A DNA stretch of 64,000 nucleotides from Hemibagrus wyckioides (GCF_019097595.1 NC_080710.1:17845780-17909779), one strand, 5' to 3'; shown: positions 1 to 14,913, numbered from the stretch's first letter. Notes: generated by a model from the sequence alone, not told the origin. A program made the numbers and translations.

Positions 1-1056
1 TATGCAGATTTGCATAATCATTCCATTCAACATTAAGTGGCACTTCTCCAGATTACAGGCTTGACTGAACCTGTGTATTTTTACAGCATCTACAGAAGGA
101 GGCCATAGAGCCTGCAATATTGACACAACACAGGTTTCACAAGATAGCAGACTGCAGATTGTGCACTAGCACACCTTGCATATGTTATTTTCATTACAAA
201 GTTCAGGCTTGTCATTTCCTGTTTTTAATGCTACAAAATCAGCAATGCTTTTCATCAGGTGACACAATACATATATTTACAAATCTAGATTTTGAACAGA
301 AAAAAGGCATACTATAGATCTCAATGCTGAAAATGCTACAACTATACAAATTCATTAGCCTCTAGGATTAATTAAAATTGATAGGCTATATCAGGATTTG
401 ATTAACACTGAGAATTAAGATTCTTAATTGTGAATAAATTACATTTCATTTTATTATCCTGTGATAATGAAGCCATCTGTGACATTATACTTTCGTGTAA
501 GACCATGCTTTTAGATGGGAGTAAAGTAATGTGCTCATATTGCCATAGACTTCATTGGCTTTTTTTCTTCCAATGTCTTATAGTCATGTTATTCTGCTTG
601 ATATCAGATGTCCTGGAGGGCTACAGTATATTCCAGCAGTGTAGGGATTTCCCTGCTCAAACACGTCCTATATGTATGATATTCAGGTTAAAATGAGATT
701 TAAACTAGAAAATCACAAAATTCGTAAAAGACATGAGACACATAAAACATTTGCTAACTAACATCGTACATAATTCTATTCTTAGGTCAGATCTTAAAGA
801 TAGATTAACTATATTTGCCTCATATGTCCTGAGTGGTTAAATGATTGTTCAACAAAAATCAATTGACATTTGTAGTCCTTCCAAATGACACTTGAACTTC
901 ATTAGGGCTTCTTTTAGGATTCTGGAGGCAGAAAGAACCCTGAAACATCTTCCGACATCATCAGACTACTGAATTTTATTATTTTAGTAGGAAAGGATAG
1001 AAAGTACACTATAATAGATTTTAAATGCTTAATAATGGTCCCAATGCTTTTGCTTT

Positions 1057-1095
1057 GGACAGGACAGGACAGGACAGGACAGGAAAGGAAAGAAG
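1057..1095. repeat. (GGACA)n pentanucleotide tract
   Basis: About six copies of ggaca are followed by ggaaa variants. Related purine-rich ggaaa runs recur at 1152-1178. Confidence 0.9.
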
Positions 1096-3756
1096 GTAGA
1101 GAAAGAAATAGAATATAAAGGAGTGTAATGATCTCAATGATCTTGAAAGCATAGGAAAGGAAAGGAAAAGAAAGTGAAAGAAAGGCAGGGAAAAATACAG
1201 ATGGGGTAAAATTTCTGTTTATATTTAAGAAAAACATATTGCCAAAAAGGCATAATTTTTTATTTCTTTAAAAGTAAATTTAGATTTATTATCATTATCT
1301 TAGAAAATAGTTTAGAAGCTAGCTTTAAAAAGCTGGTTACAGTATACTCACTAACATGAAACATACTCATGTCATACTTTGTAATGTTACAAGCAAGACA
1401 CACATGCTGCTAGTTTGTGGTGCTTCGGATGCCAAATGCCAAAAGTTAACGCCACAATACATTCCTATAAATGGGTGATGGTTTCAGAGCTCTCTATCTC
1501 TGCACAGTGAAAGGTTGCAAACAAATATGACACATACAAAAATATCAGCCACACATAGGAAAGGTAAATTAATTAGAATGTGATTAGTGATAAAATGCAA
1601 AACTTTTTCTTGCATGGCTGAACCCAAAACCCTAGAGCATTGTTCCAAGGTTAGGGTGTGTTGCGAAGCTAATCACAGAACATGTTGCAGTTGGTCCAAA
1701 GCTGCACCCTCATTAACCTACAGATTGTACAGCAGGAAAGAATGACAATCGTCTGATTAAGCGCGGTCTTCCTGTTGCCTGCTGTTTTCGCTGCTCATTT
1801 TAACACCTTGTTGCATTCATTCTTGCTTAGAACATTTGCTTCCAAACAATATGCCTCTGGGACAAATGGTACCAGGTGCAATGTTTTCAACCAGAGGTCA
1901 TTCTCTATACCTCTGTCTAACTTACTTTATTTTCATCTGTCTGTCTCTTTTTCTCTCCATCTCTCAGTGTGGTGCAGTGCCTGGGCTGTAATCGCCTGCT
2001 GAATTGTGATGGCTCTGTCAATTGCAGAGTCCTGCTGCTTTCTTCTTATGCCTTAGGCTTTGCTAGATGCATTTCGGCAGGACAAAGCATGGTTTACATC
2101 ACTCTAAGTGCATATGACATAAAGACTGCTCAAACTATGGACTGCATTTACATTTGACACATTTGCACAAGGCTTTTGACAGGATTTGCTCAATTATTCA
2201 TTTGCTCTATTGGATTTCCATGGCTTTGACTTGCCTTGCTTTACTAGTGAAAGCTATTGGTTTTTCGAAAGGGTAGAAGGGCATCACTGCTAGAGGGAAA
2301 TGTCCAGCAAACCTGTAGACGTCTCTCTTCATTACCTGACTGTAGGATCAGATTTCTTTAGCAAGATGCCATTATACTGATGTCTGTCTACAAAACGTGA
2401 TTAAAGGGTGCAAAAGAACACGGATATGCGGCCAGTTATCCAGCAAGATTTGGTGAAAGCAACACCTTTCAATGTGGTTTTACTGTGTGGTAGCATTGTT
2501 TGATCGTTTCCTCTTATTATGTGTTTTGTATGTTATTTTACTTAAGAAGTATTGAAAGCAGTTGTAGACATTGTAGATTTCCCTCCCTTTACCTCCCCCT
2601 GAACTCGCAGGCCAAAGCTGACTTGATTCTCATTCTTTTCAATTTTGTAGGGAAATTGGTTTCTTGTTGAAATATTAATCCAGTCTCTCTGATTCTAAAT
2701 CCAGTTTCCTAATCTGTGCTTCATTAAAAATACATTGCATCACATGCTTTATTTCAATGGAAGGGAAGCATGACAAGGGCACATGTGTAGGCAGTCTGGA
2801 AGGAGAAGCCAGCTTGATCCAGTCTGAGATGGTGGATTAACATGAGTTTGAAAAATGTTGACTTTTAAGAAAAGAATTTCTTTAAAAAATACCCTTTATG
2901 AATGTTAGATTTATAGAGAATCCTAGAATTTTCTTTTTCTTTCAATATGCCTATACTGTTCCTTTAACTAACATCACTCACTACATTACTTAACAGCAGC
3001 AAAACATAACTTTTAGCAATAATTAACTGCATTATTGTTACATTTCCATAAATTGCCTGCTGACAAACATTTGGTTCATTTAAGCATGTGCAATCTGTCT
3101 TGGAAAGTCTTAACACCTTTTCCCTCTTCGTTTTTGCCTGTGAGAAGAGAAATATGTCCCTACACAGAGGTGAAAGGTTACCAGATAGTGGTAGATGAGT
3201 GGTTATTGACTTACAAGGTGAATAATGAATCGACTCTCTGTATTGATTAATGTAACAGCTTGTGGATGGAACGTGTGATTGAACTGGGCAGTCCGCACTC
3301 AACACTGGTTAGAGTAGAAGGCAAAGTCATGGAAGTGGATAATCAATATTGAGAATATGAGAGCTCTGAACAGGCATTTCTTTAGGCGGACAGCCTAGAG
3401 TGCAGTCCATCTCTTTTCTTAGTTTCAGCTCTTTCTTTAGCTACAATCTTAAATCAGACAGCTCTCATCGCCCTTTAGGCTTCACATGCCCTGATTTATC
3501 AAAGTGTGCTCTTTCTTATGGTATCTTCACACCTTCACTATGGTTTAGGAAACATTTAGAAAGGTTAGGCTGCATTGTCTGGATGAACCATCAACATTCT
3601 GCCTCATTTTTGAGGTAAAAGTCACCCGCGGCATTTAATCACACGTCATTGTCGTCTTTCCACTGGACTGACCTCTGTCTGCTTGTAGATGAGTGCAGAA
3701 AAAATCTTTAATTAATTTAGCCAGATTTTATTACCTGTATTTCTTGCCTTTTTATT

Positions 3757-3871
3757 AGGTCATATGTACATTTTGACCACTTTATGACCACTAGGTCATA
3801 TGTACATTTTGACCACTTTATGACCACTAGGTCATATGTACATGACCACTAGGTCATATGTACATTTTGAC
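3757..3871. repeat. 36-bp minisatellite, about 3.5 copies
   Basis: Units start at 3757 and 3793 (identical 36-mers beginning aggtcatatgtacattttga), at 3829 (internally deleted to 22 bp) and at 3851 (partial). Each unit contains AGGTCA and TGACC half-site-like motifs. Confidence 0.92.
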
Positions 3872-6800
3872 TGCAGTCATGTATACAGAGCATTTAAAAT
3901 TCTTCTTGTGACAGAAAATCTGAATGATATTTTCACTTTTGACCCATTTAAGTTTTCCAAATGGTCTCAGATCCATAACTTTATTGTGCATATGTGACAT
4001 AACAAATGAACCCAGACCCATCTAAAGTGACCCACAAGTGATGTATACTCAGACCATCTGAGTAGAGTTTATTCCTAGTTTATTTTGTGGGCCACTTCAT
4101 CTGAGCATTGTGAAAACAAAGTGGTCTCAGTTTGCTTCAGAATTTGATGTATTTATATAGAATATAGAATTGAAAGTTGCTGTGTACACAGAGCTAACAG
4201 AAAAACAACATAAATGTCTTTCCATGAGGTCATTTAGGCCCAAAACAAGGTCAGCAGTGTTTGGTAGCAAAATGACAGATAAACTATTAGAGTAACTGTG
4301 GCACTAGCAGTCAAACTATAGAGCTTAAGTTGTCAGGCTGCAGTAATAATAATAATATTCTGTCAGTGACGGAAACAATATTTATTGTATACAGTATGTG
4401 TGTAAAATATGTAGTGTATGCATGTATTTTGCCTACTCCTGCCACTCACATCAGCTACCACTATAATCAGTAGCTCTATGACACAAGTATATTTTTTTGA
4501 TGGTTCAGTGTCAGAAATGTTCCTAGTATTTCTCTTCAAATCTCTTTCTGTCTGCTCTGTCAAATAATAGCATTTCAGCCAAATGATAGTATCACGTAAA
4601 GCAATCATTTTGAATGTCACTATTCCATGCTACACATATTGGCTATAAAACTATGGGAAAGGAGATGTGGTCTGAGATCTCATCAATGCTCAAATTTCCA
4701 GAAAGTCCCCTCTGGAGCCCACTTGTAATGTGAACACCCAACATACAGGCCATTTGCAGTTAGTTCCCTTTTGGGATCACTTTAACAGGACTGAGTATGC
4801 TTAATTTAACAAGAACTATATGTGAAAACACCCTAAGGGTTTTGCTATGGCCCAGAGAGCTAGAAATTTGATCAAAGCATGAAATTCATCATGTGAGAAA
4901 ATCAAACACTGGAATCAAGATTTTAGACAGCTTTAGTCAGACTGACTGTATTTATCACTGTATTTGTTAAACCTGCTTATCCAACATGATCTTTTCAGGC
5001 AGACACCAAGGCAAGGTTTGAAAGTAAAATTATTTCTAGCATCATACTAATGCACTGTTCTATACCATTTTGTAGTATAAACAGAGTGAAACAGTGAAAA
5101 TACCAAGAAAAAGAAGTCCAATTCAAGTGTGAGCATTAGAGGGGCGAGGCAACAAGATGCTGATGCTGGATGAGATGACACTCCATTGGACAAGACATCT
5201 TCCAAATGTCTGATCAATGTTTGAAAAATTCCCCATATGCTGCTAAAGCTAGTGGCATTGCATTACATGATTTATGTGACGTGATTTGCCATCAACCGAG
5301 AAATGGTTTATACTTCTGTTAGTGTTCCATTTGAGATGATATCACCCTTCTAAAATTTGTACACTAGATGCTATAGTGCATACTGCATAGTTTATGTGTA
5401 TATTTTGTAGTAATTCATTTGGTACGCAGTTTATGTCATTTTATATATCATAATATATATATATGTATATATTTTTTTTTAAGTTGAGATGTCAAAGTAT
5501 ATTTATAGAAGAATGCTTAATCTTCCATCATTTCCCAGAATTTCTGACAGGTTTTCCCTTTTTTCATCCAAGTATATATAAACACTGAATATCTACAACT
5601 CTTTTTATGATAGTCTTTTAACAGAAAGAGTAGTTATTGTCATTTAGCAGTACAGCCATAAAGTGTCCATGATCTAAAAGAGATGGCAGATGATTGTCTA
5701 CTACAGTAGCTAGTTGCCTCATATAAAGTATGTTATTAGGTCCATGTAATGTCAAATTCGCCAACACATTGTGACAGTCTGTCACAGACACTCTGCCTTT
5801 CCATGGTGAGACATGATGCCACAGCGAATGTGTTCACAGCCTGACAGCACTGTGCTTATGAGAGACCCAAATCTACAAACACATATTATTATCTTATGTG
5901 GGTGAGGTGGCATAGCAGCTCATACAGGGTTGTTATTACACTGTCTGGGCCTGCAATGCTAAGAATCTCCTCCTGCACCTCCTGCAGTCTGTGTGTGTTT
6001 CTCAGTTTGGGTTCATGCTTGGATAGAATGTGTTTGTATTTCAGCTCTCAATTATGTGTGTGTTTGTGTGTGTGGGTAGCGGAGGTGGTGTCAGGAACAG
6101 CTTTAAACCCAAACAGGTGGAGACGAGATTGTGTAGGAGGTTTGAACTTGCACCATGCTGAGGACTTGGTGGCTGCTGGTGACTGTGTGGGTTGTGGTGT
6201 AACATGGCTTTAGATTTGACTCAAAAAGTCCTCTGGGCAAGAGAAGAGGTACCAATGAGTGTGTGTGTGTGTGTGGATTATAAAGCTTTTTATAAAGCAT
6301 AACTGATAAGATGAAAGTGAATGAGACATTGACATGACATTACATATATATGTGTGTCTGTGTGTGTGTGTATTGTAGATATGCTCTGTAGATATGCTTA
6401 GATTTTGATCTCACTCCCACTGTGAGTGTGACCCTTAATTGCGGGCTGGTGATCTTCAGTTTCCGAATGAATTAGCACCCATAATATGCCTATGTGACTG
6501 TGAGACTCATTTATTTACAGCCTTACACACAGATGCCACTTAGAGGCTTCATGCCACTTAGGGGCTTCCCACCTCCATTTACAAACCCCAAACATTAAAG
6601 CGTTTTCTGTGCCACACACTCCACTCTTCTGTCTCTGAAGCTCACTGATTCCACACAAACACGACTCACGCAGCAAATTTTCCCCACACGCCCAAGCATT
6701 TTGAATAAATAGGCAACATTATGCAGAACACTGAAAGTGATTACCTGCTTTTAAGAGCCTTTATGAATATTTATAAAGGACTACCGTCACTACGTGTTTC

Positions 6801-6923
6801 CGAGGGGTTTTTTTTTGTCATCAGGCTCAGGTCTCTTAACATTCTTTGAGCAAATCTTTGATGTTTTGTCTTAAACATTAAGACAAATCTGGGGTTGACA
6901 AAGGCTGGGTGATATCACTGAAC

Positions 6924-6926
<3 letters not shown>

Positions 6927-6964
<38 letters not shown>
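6927..6964. repeat. (GA)n microsatellite
   Basis: Uninterrupted GA dinucleotides over about 38 bp. Confidence 0.97.
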
Positions 6965-6966
<2 letters not shown>

Positions 6967-7774
6967 CAGATGTATTTAGACTTTGTGTAGATTTCCATGG
7001 GGAAGTTGTCATGGCTGGTTAAAAGATTTGTTTATTTCTTGGTCTACACCCAAGGCTTTTTGATGCCTTGATGATGAGAACCAAACTATTCAAGATCTGT
7101 CAAAATGAAAATCACAGCCCCTGGCGTATTCTGAGGGGAAATATTATTACATCTGTAAAGAAGTAATAAGAACAGCTTTATTCCTTGAGTTATATACAGT
7201 GACAAGGCTTAGTTGTTTATGCGTCTTTTTCAAAAGTCAGTGCAGCATCCTCTCTGCATAAAGAAAAGTCTGAGGATCTATGAGATGTGAATGGTTTCTG
7301 CAGTTCATGCTTTTCATCATGGCCACATGAACTAGGGTACTCTGTTCTACCTGTGCATAAAAAAGGCTATTTGAGGCTACATGAGGATACATGAGGCTAC
7401 AGGGAACAGAGGCCTAACTATGGCAGTCATCAGTCTTTTAAAAAAAATCGGAGGAAACGAGTTCATTACTGCTGTCCTTTTACTGCATCCATCTTGAAGA
7501 TTCCCAAAGAAGCAGCTAAATGAAAGTGGAGATGGGGGGTTGGAGTGTCAGTTTGCTATGGCCTGCCCACCCGTGCAAAGACCTGCAAAGGTTCCTCTGT
7601 TGCCATGGAATCCACCTGCCCATGACCTTGCAGCTGATATGTAGTTCATTAGTTAAAATGAGCAGCCGTAGTCCATTCAGTCAGCCAGGGCCGAGCAACC
7701 AGCACAGAAAGCCATGACCCTTGTCTTGTTATGAAGGAAATGTGTGAGGAAACATGCAGTGCACATTCTCACAG

Positions 7775-7809
7775 ACACACACACATACACACACACACAC
7801 ACACACACA
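7775..7809. repeat. (CA)n microsatellite
   Basis: CA dinucleotides with one interruption (cata). Confidence 0.95.
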
Positions 7810-8138
7810 GGCAAGTCCAGCATGTTGGTGAACACAGCTGGAAAGAAACAATGATATCTGCATATTCTACTGAGAAATCATGCTTGACGTTTTGTATTTG
7901 ATCATGCCACAGAAAAGAGCCTTCGGTACTTCAGCCATGTTGGCCTGACATTATAATTCAGCACACACACTGATGTTTCTGTTTTCTCTACCAGAAAATA
8001 GAATTTCTGTCAATTTGATTTGCTACCCTTTGTTTTCTCATTATCTCTCATCCAAACACACCAGCGACAATTTTATAAAAAAAAAGGGAAAATATTCATT
8101 CTGGATTTATAACCAAAACCCATTGCTCTCATATCTTG

Positions 8139-8189
8139 ACACACACACCCACACACACCCACCCACCCACACACACACACACACACACA
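8139..8189. repeat. (CA)n with CCCA interruptions
   Basis: CA repeat mixed with acccacc units. It generates an artificial Thr-His open frame. Confidence 0.95.
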
Positions 8190-11100
8190 AAAACGCATCG
8201 GCTCAATTTTATCCAGGTACCTTTAGAAATTTTCAAACGGATAAATAGGGTCCTGGCCCCAATTCACAGGGAAATGTATTCTGAACAAGATGACAAATGT
8301 GCTGGGAATAATTCTCGACATGATGATGGAAGCACTTCCCTTTAAATAGGGTATGTCTTTGTAATGCTAACCCTCTTTTTCTTCCAGGCTTACAAAAAAT
8401 AGATCTCTCTGCTTCTTGGGACTAGAATAGCTCTTACCTGTCCAATTGTTCCGAGCTGTGGATCGCAGTCATGGGAATCACAGAGGCTTCTTTGTAACTG
8501 TGAAAACCAACACCACTTGTTTTTTCCCCGGGAAAAAGAAACAATTTAAAAAATATATAAAACAGGTAAAACAGTCTGTGGTCCAGGATTTTCTGTTTAT
8601 CCTTTTATCTTGCTGTTCCTTGCTGTTTAAGAGTTGACCCTTGAGGCTAAGCTTCAGTAAGTGTTCAGAAGGGAGCCTATGTACAGATACACTATTGATC
8701 TACTCCTGGCCTATGAGCCCCTTATGGATGATTTTGAATGCAAAGATGTACAACTAGATTAATCTTCACCACCAAGAGATAGTGTGATCATTTACCCAGA
8801 CTCCCACATGAAGATGATGAGCCTCATGAGACACATATTCATATCTCATTAGATTTAAGGCTGATCTTATCCTGGACAAGGATTATCACACGGTCCTGTG
8901 TCAGGGACTAAACCATCTAAGAAATGAGTGAAAATGATATCTGGGCACTTCTTCCCAATCATATCTCTATCCATGCTGCTGAGATCATATCACACACTTG
9001 ACTGCGAGTGGAAAATCAATAAGCTACGGCCAAGTTCAAAAAGAATGCTCATTAAAAAAGAAGAAGAAAAAGGCAGCATTTTCGAGACGCTCGTGGAGTT
9101 GATCCAAAGTGGGGGAGTCAAGCTGGAAGAAGTCGTAGCATTGTTAGGCAAATCGATAGGCTGAGGGGAGGCATGAAGAGGAAGAGAAATAATAGGATTT
9201 ATGCTGAAGTCTATTCACAAAGTGGTACCATCCAAAGACAGAAATGAAAGAGCATACGGCCAGAGCGACTAATTGCTCACCTCAGCAGGTAAGAAATTAG
9301 CTGTGTTAACACAGTATGTTCTGGTGTGCTCTCAGCCATTTTGTCAGCTTTGTTGCTGAGGATCCTGAGCTTTACTCCCTGGTGGATTCACAACTGTCTA
9401 AAGAGCACTTTAAGCTAGAATTCCCATTAATCTACGGGTCAGATACATTCTTTAGAATCAGCTTTTCAACACGTGGGCAACAGATTCATTTTTTTTTGTG
9501 TGTTTAGTTTTTTGGTTAGTCACACTCTGCAGGCTTTCTGAGATCTGACCTGAGACCTTTTGTTCATAACCATCTGTGGGAAAAAGATTTTTTTTTTCAT
9601 AATTGAAGTCAAAAAGCCAGTCTTGCTGTGAAGTTTTATTTTACTATGAAGCTTGTCAGTTGAGGAGAAAACGAAACTCCATAAACTTACTGTATTTCAT
9701 TTGTTTAAAGGGTTGTCTCGCAGAAACAGATGGTGAGATGGTGGTCGGTTTTTAAGGTCTCACTTCGGAAAGGTTTGCTATTAAAACAGTTTCAGAAAAA
9801 AAAAGGATAAAATGGAGATTGCATCAGTGAATCGCCAAGTGTCACATTGCTCCAAATGGTACTTAATGTTTGTGGTATACACTAGTGCATCTTTTCACTT
9901 ATCCAAAAGCACCACATTAAAAATAATTAAAAAGTATTATTGATTAAAGTGGTTGCTAATGTGGGGTCTGTGAAACATTTTGTTACAGTGGTGGAAATCA
10001 TAACCCATAGTTGAATAGTTGCGCTGAACGTGGCAAAGGATGTTGTCTCCCATCAGCCACTGCATTTCACTTGTGTTTTACACAGAACTCTAGCTTTTGT
10101 CTTTTTGTCTACTGTTTGTGTTGTTGCACCTAATAATTCCTGTCATATTCATATTTTTGCCTTACTTCGCTAATCCTTGATTGTATCTGGGCCTTTTGTT
10201 TCATATTTTGTAACTATTAATAAACTTCAAGTTCAGGAACATCTCTTTAGCTTCAATAAATAGGCAACATTTAACTGTGTGCCTTTATATAATAAATGTA
10301 ATATTACAATGGTTAGATTATGTTCAAATTATGATCTGTGGAATTAATTTTACAGGATCCCTGGCTGCAAAAAGTTATAGAACCTCTGATTAAAAGCTTT
10401 GGAGATGAATGACTTGGTGATTGTAAAGTGAACAAGTAGGTTAGGTTGTATTTTGGATGGGACATCAGTCCTCTGACTATATTTATCCTCTGAATTTGTG
10501 TCCTTAGTGTTTCAAGACTTTTTCTAGTATTTAGGGGAGTCAAATGAATACCATATAAATTTTCTGCAAGAACAAAGGAAAATAGATTGGGAATGGATTC
10601 AGGTTAATGTTTTAACCTTTGAGAACTACTTGCAGGAGTCGGGAAAAGGAAGTGCATTAGTGTAAGTCTACTAATCTCTAGGTTTGGTCAATATTGAGGT
10701 CTAATAAAAGCCAGTATTGGCACGGGCACCAGGTTTCCTCACATCCTTCAGCCTGCTTCCTGTCTCCTGCATCACAGCCTCAGCTGTGATAAAGATGGAA
10801 TGTGTCCTATAAGCTGGTTACACTACGCTATGCTTCTCGTTACGCTGGGCAGACACTATGACACTGATAGCCATCAAGCTGTCACTATCAGGGAAAAAGA
10901 AAGAGGCAATGAGAATATCCTATTTTCCACATAAATAAGCTCTAAAGTAACATCAAGCAGAAACTAGCACTGTAATTAATTTCTCTGGGGATTTTTTTTG
11001 CCTTCAAAACAAATTGAGATGGATTATACTTCATTTTTGAATCTCTGCCTAGTCACTATGATAGACAGATGCAGAGATTACCTATGCATGTCGTGCATGC

Positions 11101-12544
11101 TAAAAAATACTGAAAAACAATAGATTAGAGAGTTCCCATCCTCCTCATGACAAACATACTGTACATTTTGAGGAAAAGGAAAATGTGGAACAAGTTTTCC
11201 ATGAACTTTAGATGCTGCAGCCCATAAGTAATTTGTGCATGAGCAGTTTATGGAGCTACTGAGTAATTATTAATGTTTCACACTCAGCTGAGATCACTTC
11301 TATGTGGTGTCTTATTAGGGTTAAAGTTAGTTCTTGGAAAGCCATCACAGTCTCTTATGTTGTGTGGAGAGGAGCTAACTCATATAAACAGCTATTAGCA
11401 GTTAAGAGGAGGATATGTATATATATAGATGTAAAATGTGTAATGCTAATAGCAAAGATCCTATAGTGAGCAGCCATCATTATGATATTTGCGAGACATT
11501 TGGCAAGAAGATGAAGATTGGATCGGATCAGATATCCACGTATTAATCGCATTCAGAAGATCAATAGAGGATCCTAGTCATCATCAGTCAATCTGTGCAT
11601 TTGCCCTTGAACAGGGCTTTTAAACTGGGTAAGAAGCTAAGGAAGAGAGGGATGCGTGATGAGTGAGACAGTTTCCTTAGACATGATGTCCTTGATTTGG
11701 AACAAACACAATATTGTTGAATTCATCATTGCTTTTCCTTCACACTAAGCTATTATATGAGAAAATACTATATGTGGGCTAGTGTAGGAGGCTGCCTGCC
11801 AAGAGACAGGTTTTCTAAAAGCTAGGCACATATAGTGGAGAAATGAACATACAGTAGAATCTAACTGGAAGTATACATGTATGTGGGAGTACATGTAAAA
11901 AAAAAATCATCATCATAATAATCTTTAAATTCTCCTTTTGGTACACCCCCAAGGAGAATCACTACAGCAAACATATATTCTATCTCTAAAAAATCTGTAC
12001 TGATACAGACTATTCCAGTGTCCATTCATTTATACCAGCATTGTCAGAATAAGCCTCATAGCCAACTGAAATCTGTGTTCAAAGCTCTGTGTGTGAGACA
12101 GACATACAATATTTATAACATTAACATTATGGAAAAAAGAGAAGGGGATCTAACAGTTACAGTGTTGCTAGAGATATTTCGTTTGGCATAGGGTTTTATT
12201 AGATGTGAAGTATAATTACACATTAATAAAATATATAGCAATAAAGAAGGAAGTGTTGTGTGAAAATTCTAGAACAAGCAAGTTGATATAAAAGATTATT
12301 TATCAATCATTGGTCTTATTTAGCTATCTAGGCTATGGCTCTGAGTATCTGTTTTCTCAACAGTGCTCTCCATGTCATGACTATTACCAGCAGTATGTTG
12401 CTGAATATTTCATTTATTTTTCATCACTTTTCCTGCATTTGAGAGCAAAAGCTTTTACCTGTTTCTGTGCTTCCTCTCCATTGTTGCCTTATGTACATGC
12501 ATACACAAATGTCTTAGTGATGGGGTGATGACCGTCTACATTGT

Positions 12545-12600
12545 GTATGTGTGTGTGTGTGTTTGTGTGTTAGAGAAAGAGAGACAGAAAGAGAGAGAGA
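12545..12600. repeat. (TG)n followed by GA-rich tract
   Basis: A TG tract is followed by purine-rich gagagaca/gaaagaga units. Confidence 0.88.
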
Positions 12601-13520
12601 TATGAGAGGAAAATGCAGTGTGCATCTTAACCCAATGCGAAAATTCCCAAACTTCCTTGTGGCCTCCTTGTCTGGACATGAAAAAGTGCCTTCTTAACTG
12701 GACAACACTTGGTCTAAGGACAGCTTTTTTATTGTAGGCTATATTTTGAGTGCAGGACAGTACATTCTCTTCACCTCATTGAGCAAATAAATACCCCTAA
12801 TATTCATTGGTCACTAAATCTGGATGGTACAGTTTCCTGCAAAGACAGTATGGTCCTATATTTTAGAAAACAAGGATAAAATGACTACCAGTGGCCTCAT
12901 TACCACATTCTTTATATTCTACAGGTTTGCTGAGTTTATGTGAACTAGTCTTATACTTTATGTGAAAGATTGTGCTGGGTAGCTCTGACCCTGTTTCAAT
13001 TATATATAACTGCTTACAGCTATTTTCTGGCACATAGCCCATTGAGACAGAGGTCATGCTGGTGATCTCTCTTTAGTTTATAGTGGTTCCCAGTATAACT
13101 TGTGGCTCTGTGTTATTTTAGGTCATTTTGAAACTGCACAGCTTTTGTACATATGTGAGCAGCCCTTTGTTTTTCAGTTCCAGACACATGGTAAGCCAGA
13201 GTGTGAAGTGTTATGCTAGAATATTCACATAGACACCACAGTTTTACTAATTTTCTTTCAACTTTTACGGTGTGAAGCTAAACCACTCTGAAACCCTTAG
13301 TGCTATGCATCTCAGTTTCACTGCTCAAATAAAGTGGTAACCCACAATCAAAGCTATTATAGTTTGCTCAACGGCATTAAAACCTCCCGATTGACTGGAT
13401 TACTGAATATATTCATCAAAGGTAGCCTCCCTAGCCTTTTATAGTGAAGAGCAGACATGCCAAGATAGCAGCAAGTGCATCTATTGATTCCTGAGGAGCG
13501 TGTGGAATCTTAACATGAGG

Positions 13521-13523
<3 letters not shown>

Positions 13524-13554
<31 letters not shown>
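13524..13554. repeat. (GA)n microsatellite
   Basis: Uninterrupted GA repeat. Confidence 0.96.
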
Positions 13555-13557
<3 letters not shown>

Positions 13558-14577
13558 AAAGACAAATGGATACTAAAGATAGAAGGCCCATAGTGCCCAT
13601 AGTGCTTTAGCATTAAGTAATAATGATGCTTCCACTAATGATGTTTCCCTGTCCACTAAAGACAGATGCACAGTAACTCAGTGTCTATTAGGAAAGTCAC
13701 TTGGTAATTCATAATGAAATATAGAGATAGCTTCTTAAGTACCACATTGTTAATTATCCTAAATGTGTCCGAGTCAGATTTGCAAATGTAATCTTAACTT
13801 CTTTAACTTTATCACCTGGAGCTTAAGCTGTGCACACAGTAGAATATAAGCCTAAACTGGGAGTCTCACACTTTAGCCTATAAATGCTTTTTTTTGGAGA
13901 GTGAGTGTATGTAAATGGCTAATCAACTAAACCATTTAATTCTCTGTGAATTGTAGTATAAGAGTCTCTAAAATAGCACAATTGCCTCTTCTTTGTGGGT
14001 GAGAAGAATCACTTTATTTCCCCTTTTCCTCTGTCAATTACAGCTACACTGGCCAAATCCCTGTTGTCTATTTGTTCACATAAACCAACCACATTCCAGG
14101 CTCAGACACTATAAGCAGTAGTTCAAAATAAAGAGGCTCAACATCTCAAGTCATCAACCTCCTGGATTACTCCTGGATCTGGTGTAAAGGCCTAGAAAAT
14201 GAGATGGGACTAAATTGGTAGAAAATTCAATGTCATGAGTGAAACAAAATGCTTATTAAGCTATTTAAACAAAAAATAGTCATCTAAAAAATCAGAACTG
14301 GAGCAGACATCAGTTATTTGTGCATATTGTCAGATATCTGTTTGGCTGGAGAGGTCATGGCAGAGATATTTGTGTGTAAAGGAAACATTTGGAGTGTTAA
14401 TAATAATGTAACATTACACATTTTGTAAGAAATGTATTCATTATTGATTCTTAGTGGGAGAAGATCCTTCTGCAACTCCTGTCTTACAGTAATTGAGTAA
14501 TTGAGTTTTCTTTGTGTTGTGTCAATAGTAATTTCTCTAAAGTATATTTACTCAAATAAGTCAAATTGCTGCTTTAT

Positions 14578-14913
14578 TAAGGCTTAGTGGTTAGCGTGTT
14601 TGCCTCATACCTCCAGGGTTGGGGGTTCAATTCCCTCCTCCGCCATATGTGTGTAGAGTTTGCATGCTCAGTGCCTTGAGGGTTTCCTCCTGGTACTCTG
14701 GCTTCCTCCCCCAGTCCAAACACATGCGTTGTAGGCTGACTGGCATTTCTAATTTGTCCATGGTGTGTAAATTGGTGTGTGATTTGCGCCCTGCAATTGA
14801 CTGGCATTCTGTTCAGGAAGTACCCTGCATCGTGCCCCGAGTCTCTCCAAGTTCCAGGTACCCAGTAGGATAAGCAGTGTAGAGAACAAATTGCTGGATG
14901 GTTGGATAGATGA
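14578..14913 (+). mobile_element. tRNA-derived SINE (Mermaid-like)
   Basis: The head resembles a tRNA with an A box (ttagtggttagcgtg, near 14584-14598) and a B box (ggttcaattcc, 14624-14634). The body contains the typical gtttcctcctggtactctgg block and the tail ends in ggatggttggatagatga. It resembles the Mermaid-type SINEs known from catfish and other fishes. It is about 336 bp long and looks nearly full length but diverged. Confidence 0.82.

Noticed and set aside
8928..9164. 78-codon frame ending in an acidic and helical segment
   Set aside because: The C-terminal part looks protein-like by composition, but no family is recognised and there is no flanking gene structure. Chance is the simplest explanation.
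14578..14660. tRNA-like A and B boxes suggesting a tRNA gene
   Set aside because: They belong to the head of a SINE. The cloverleaf is not intact and the SINE body follows directly.
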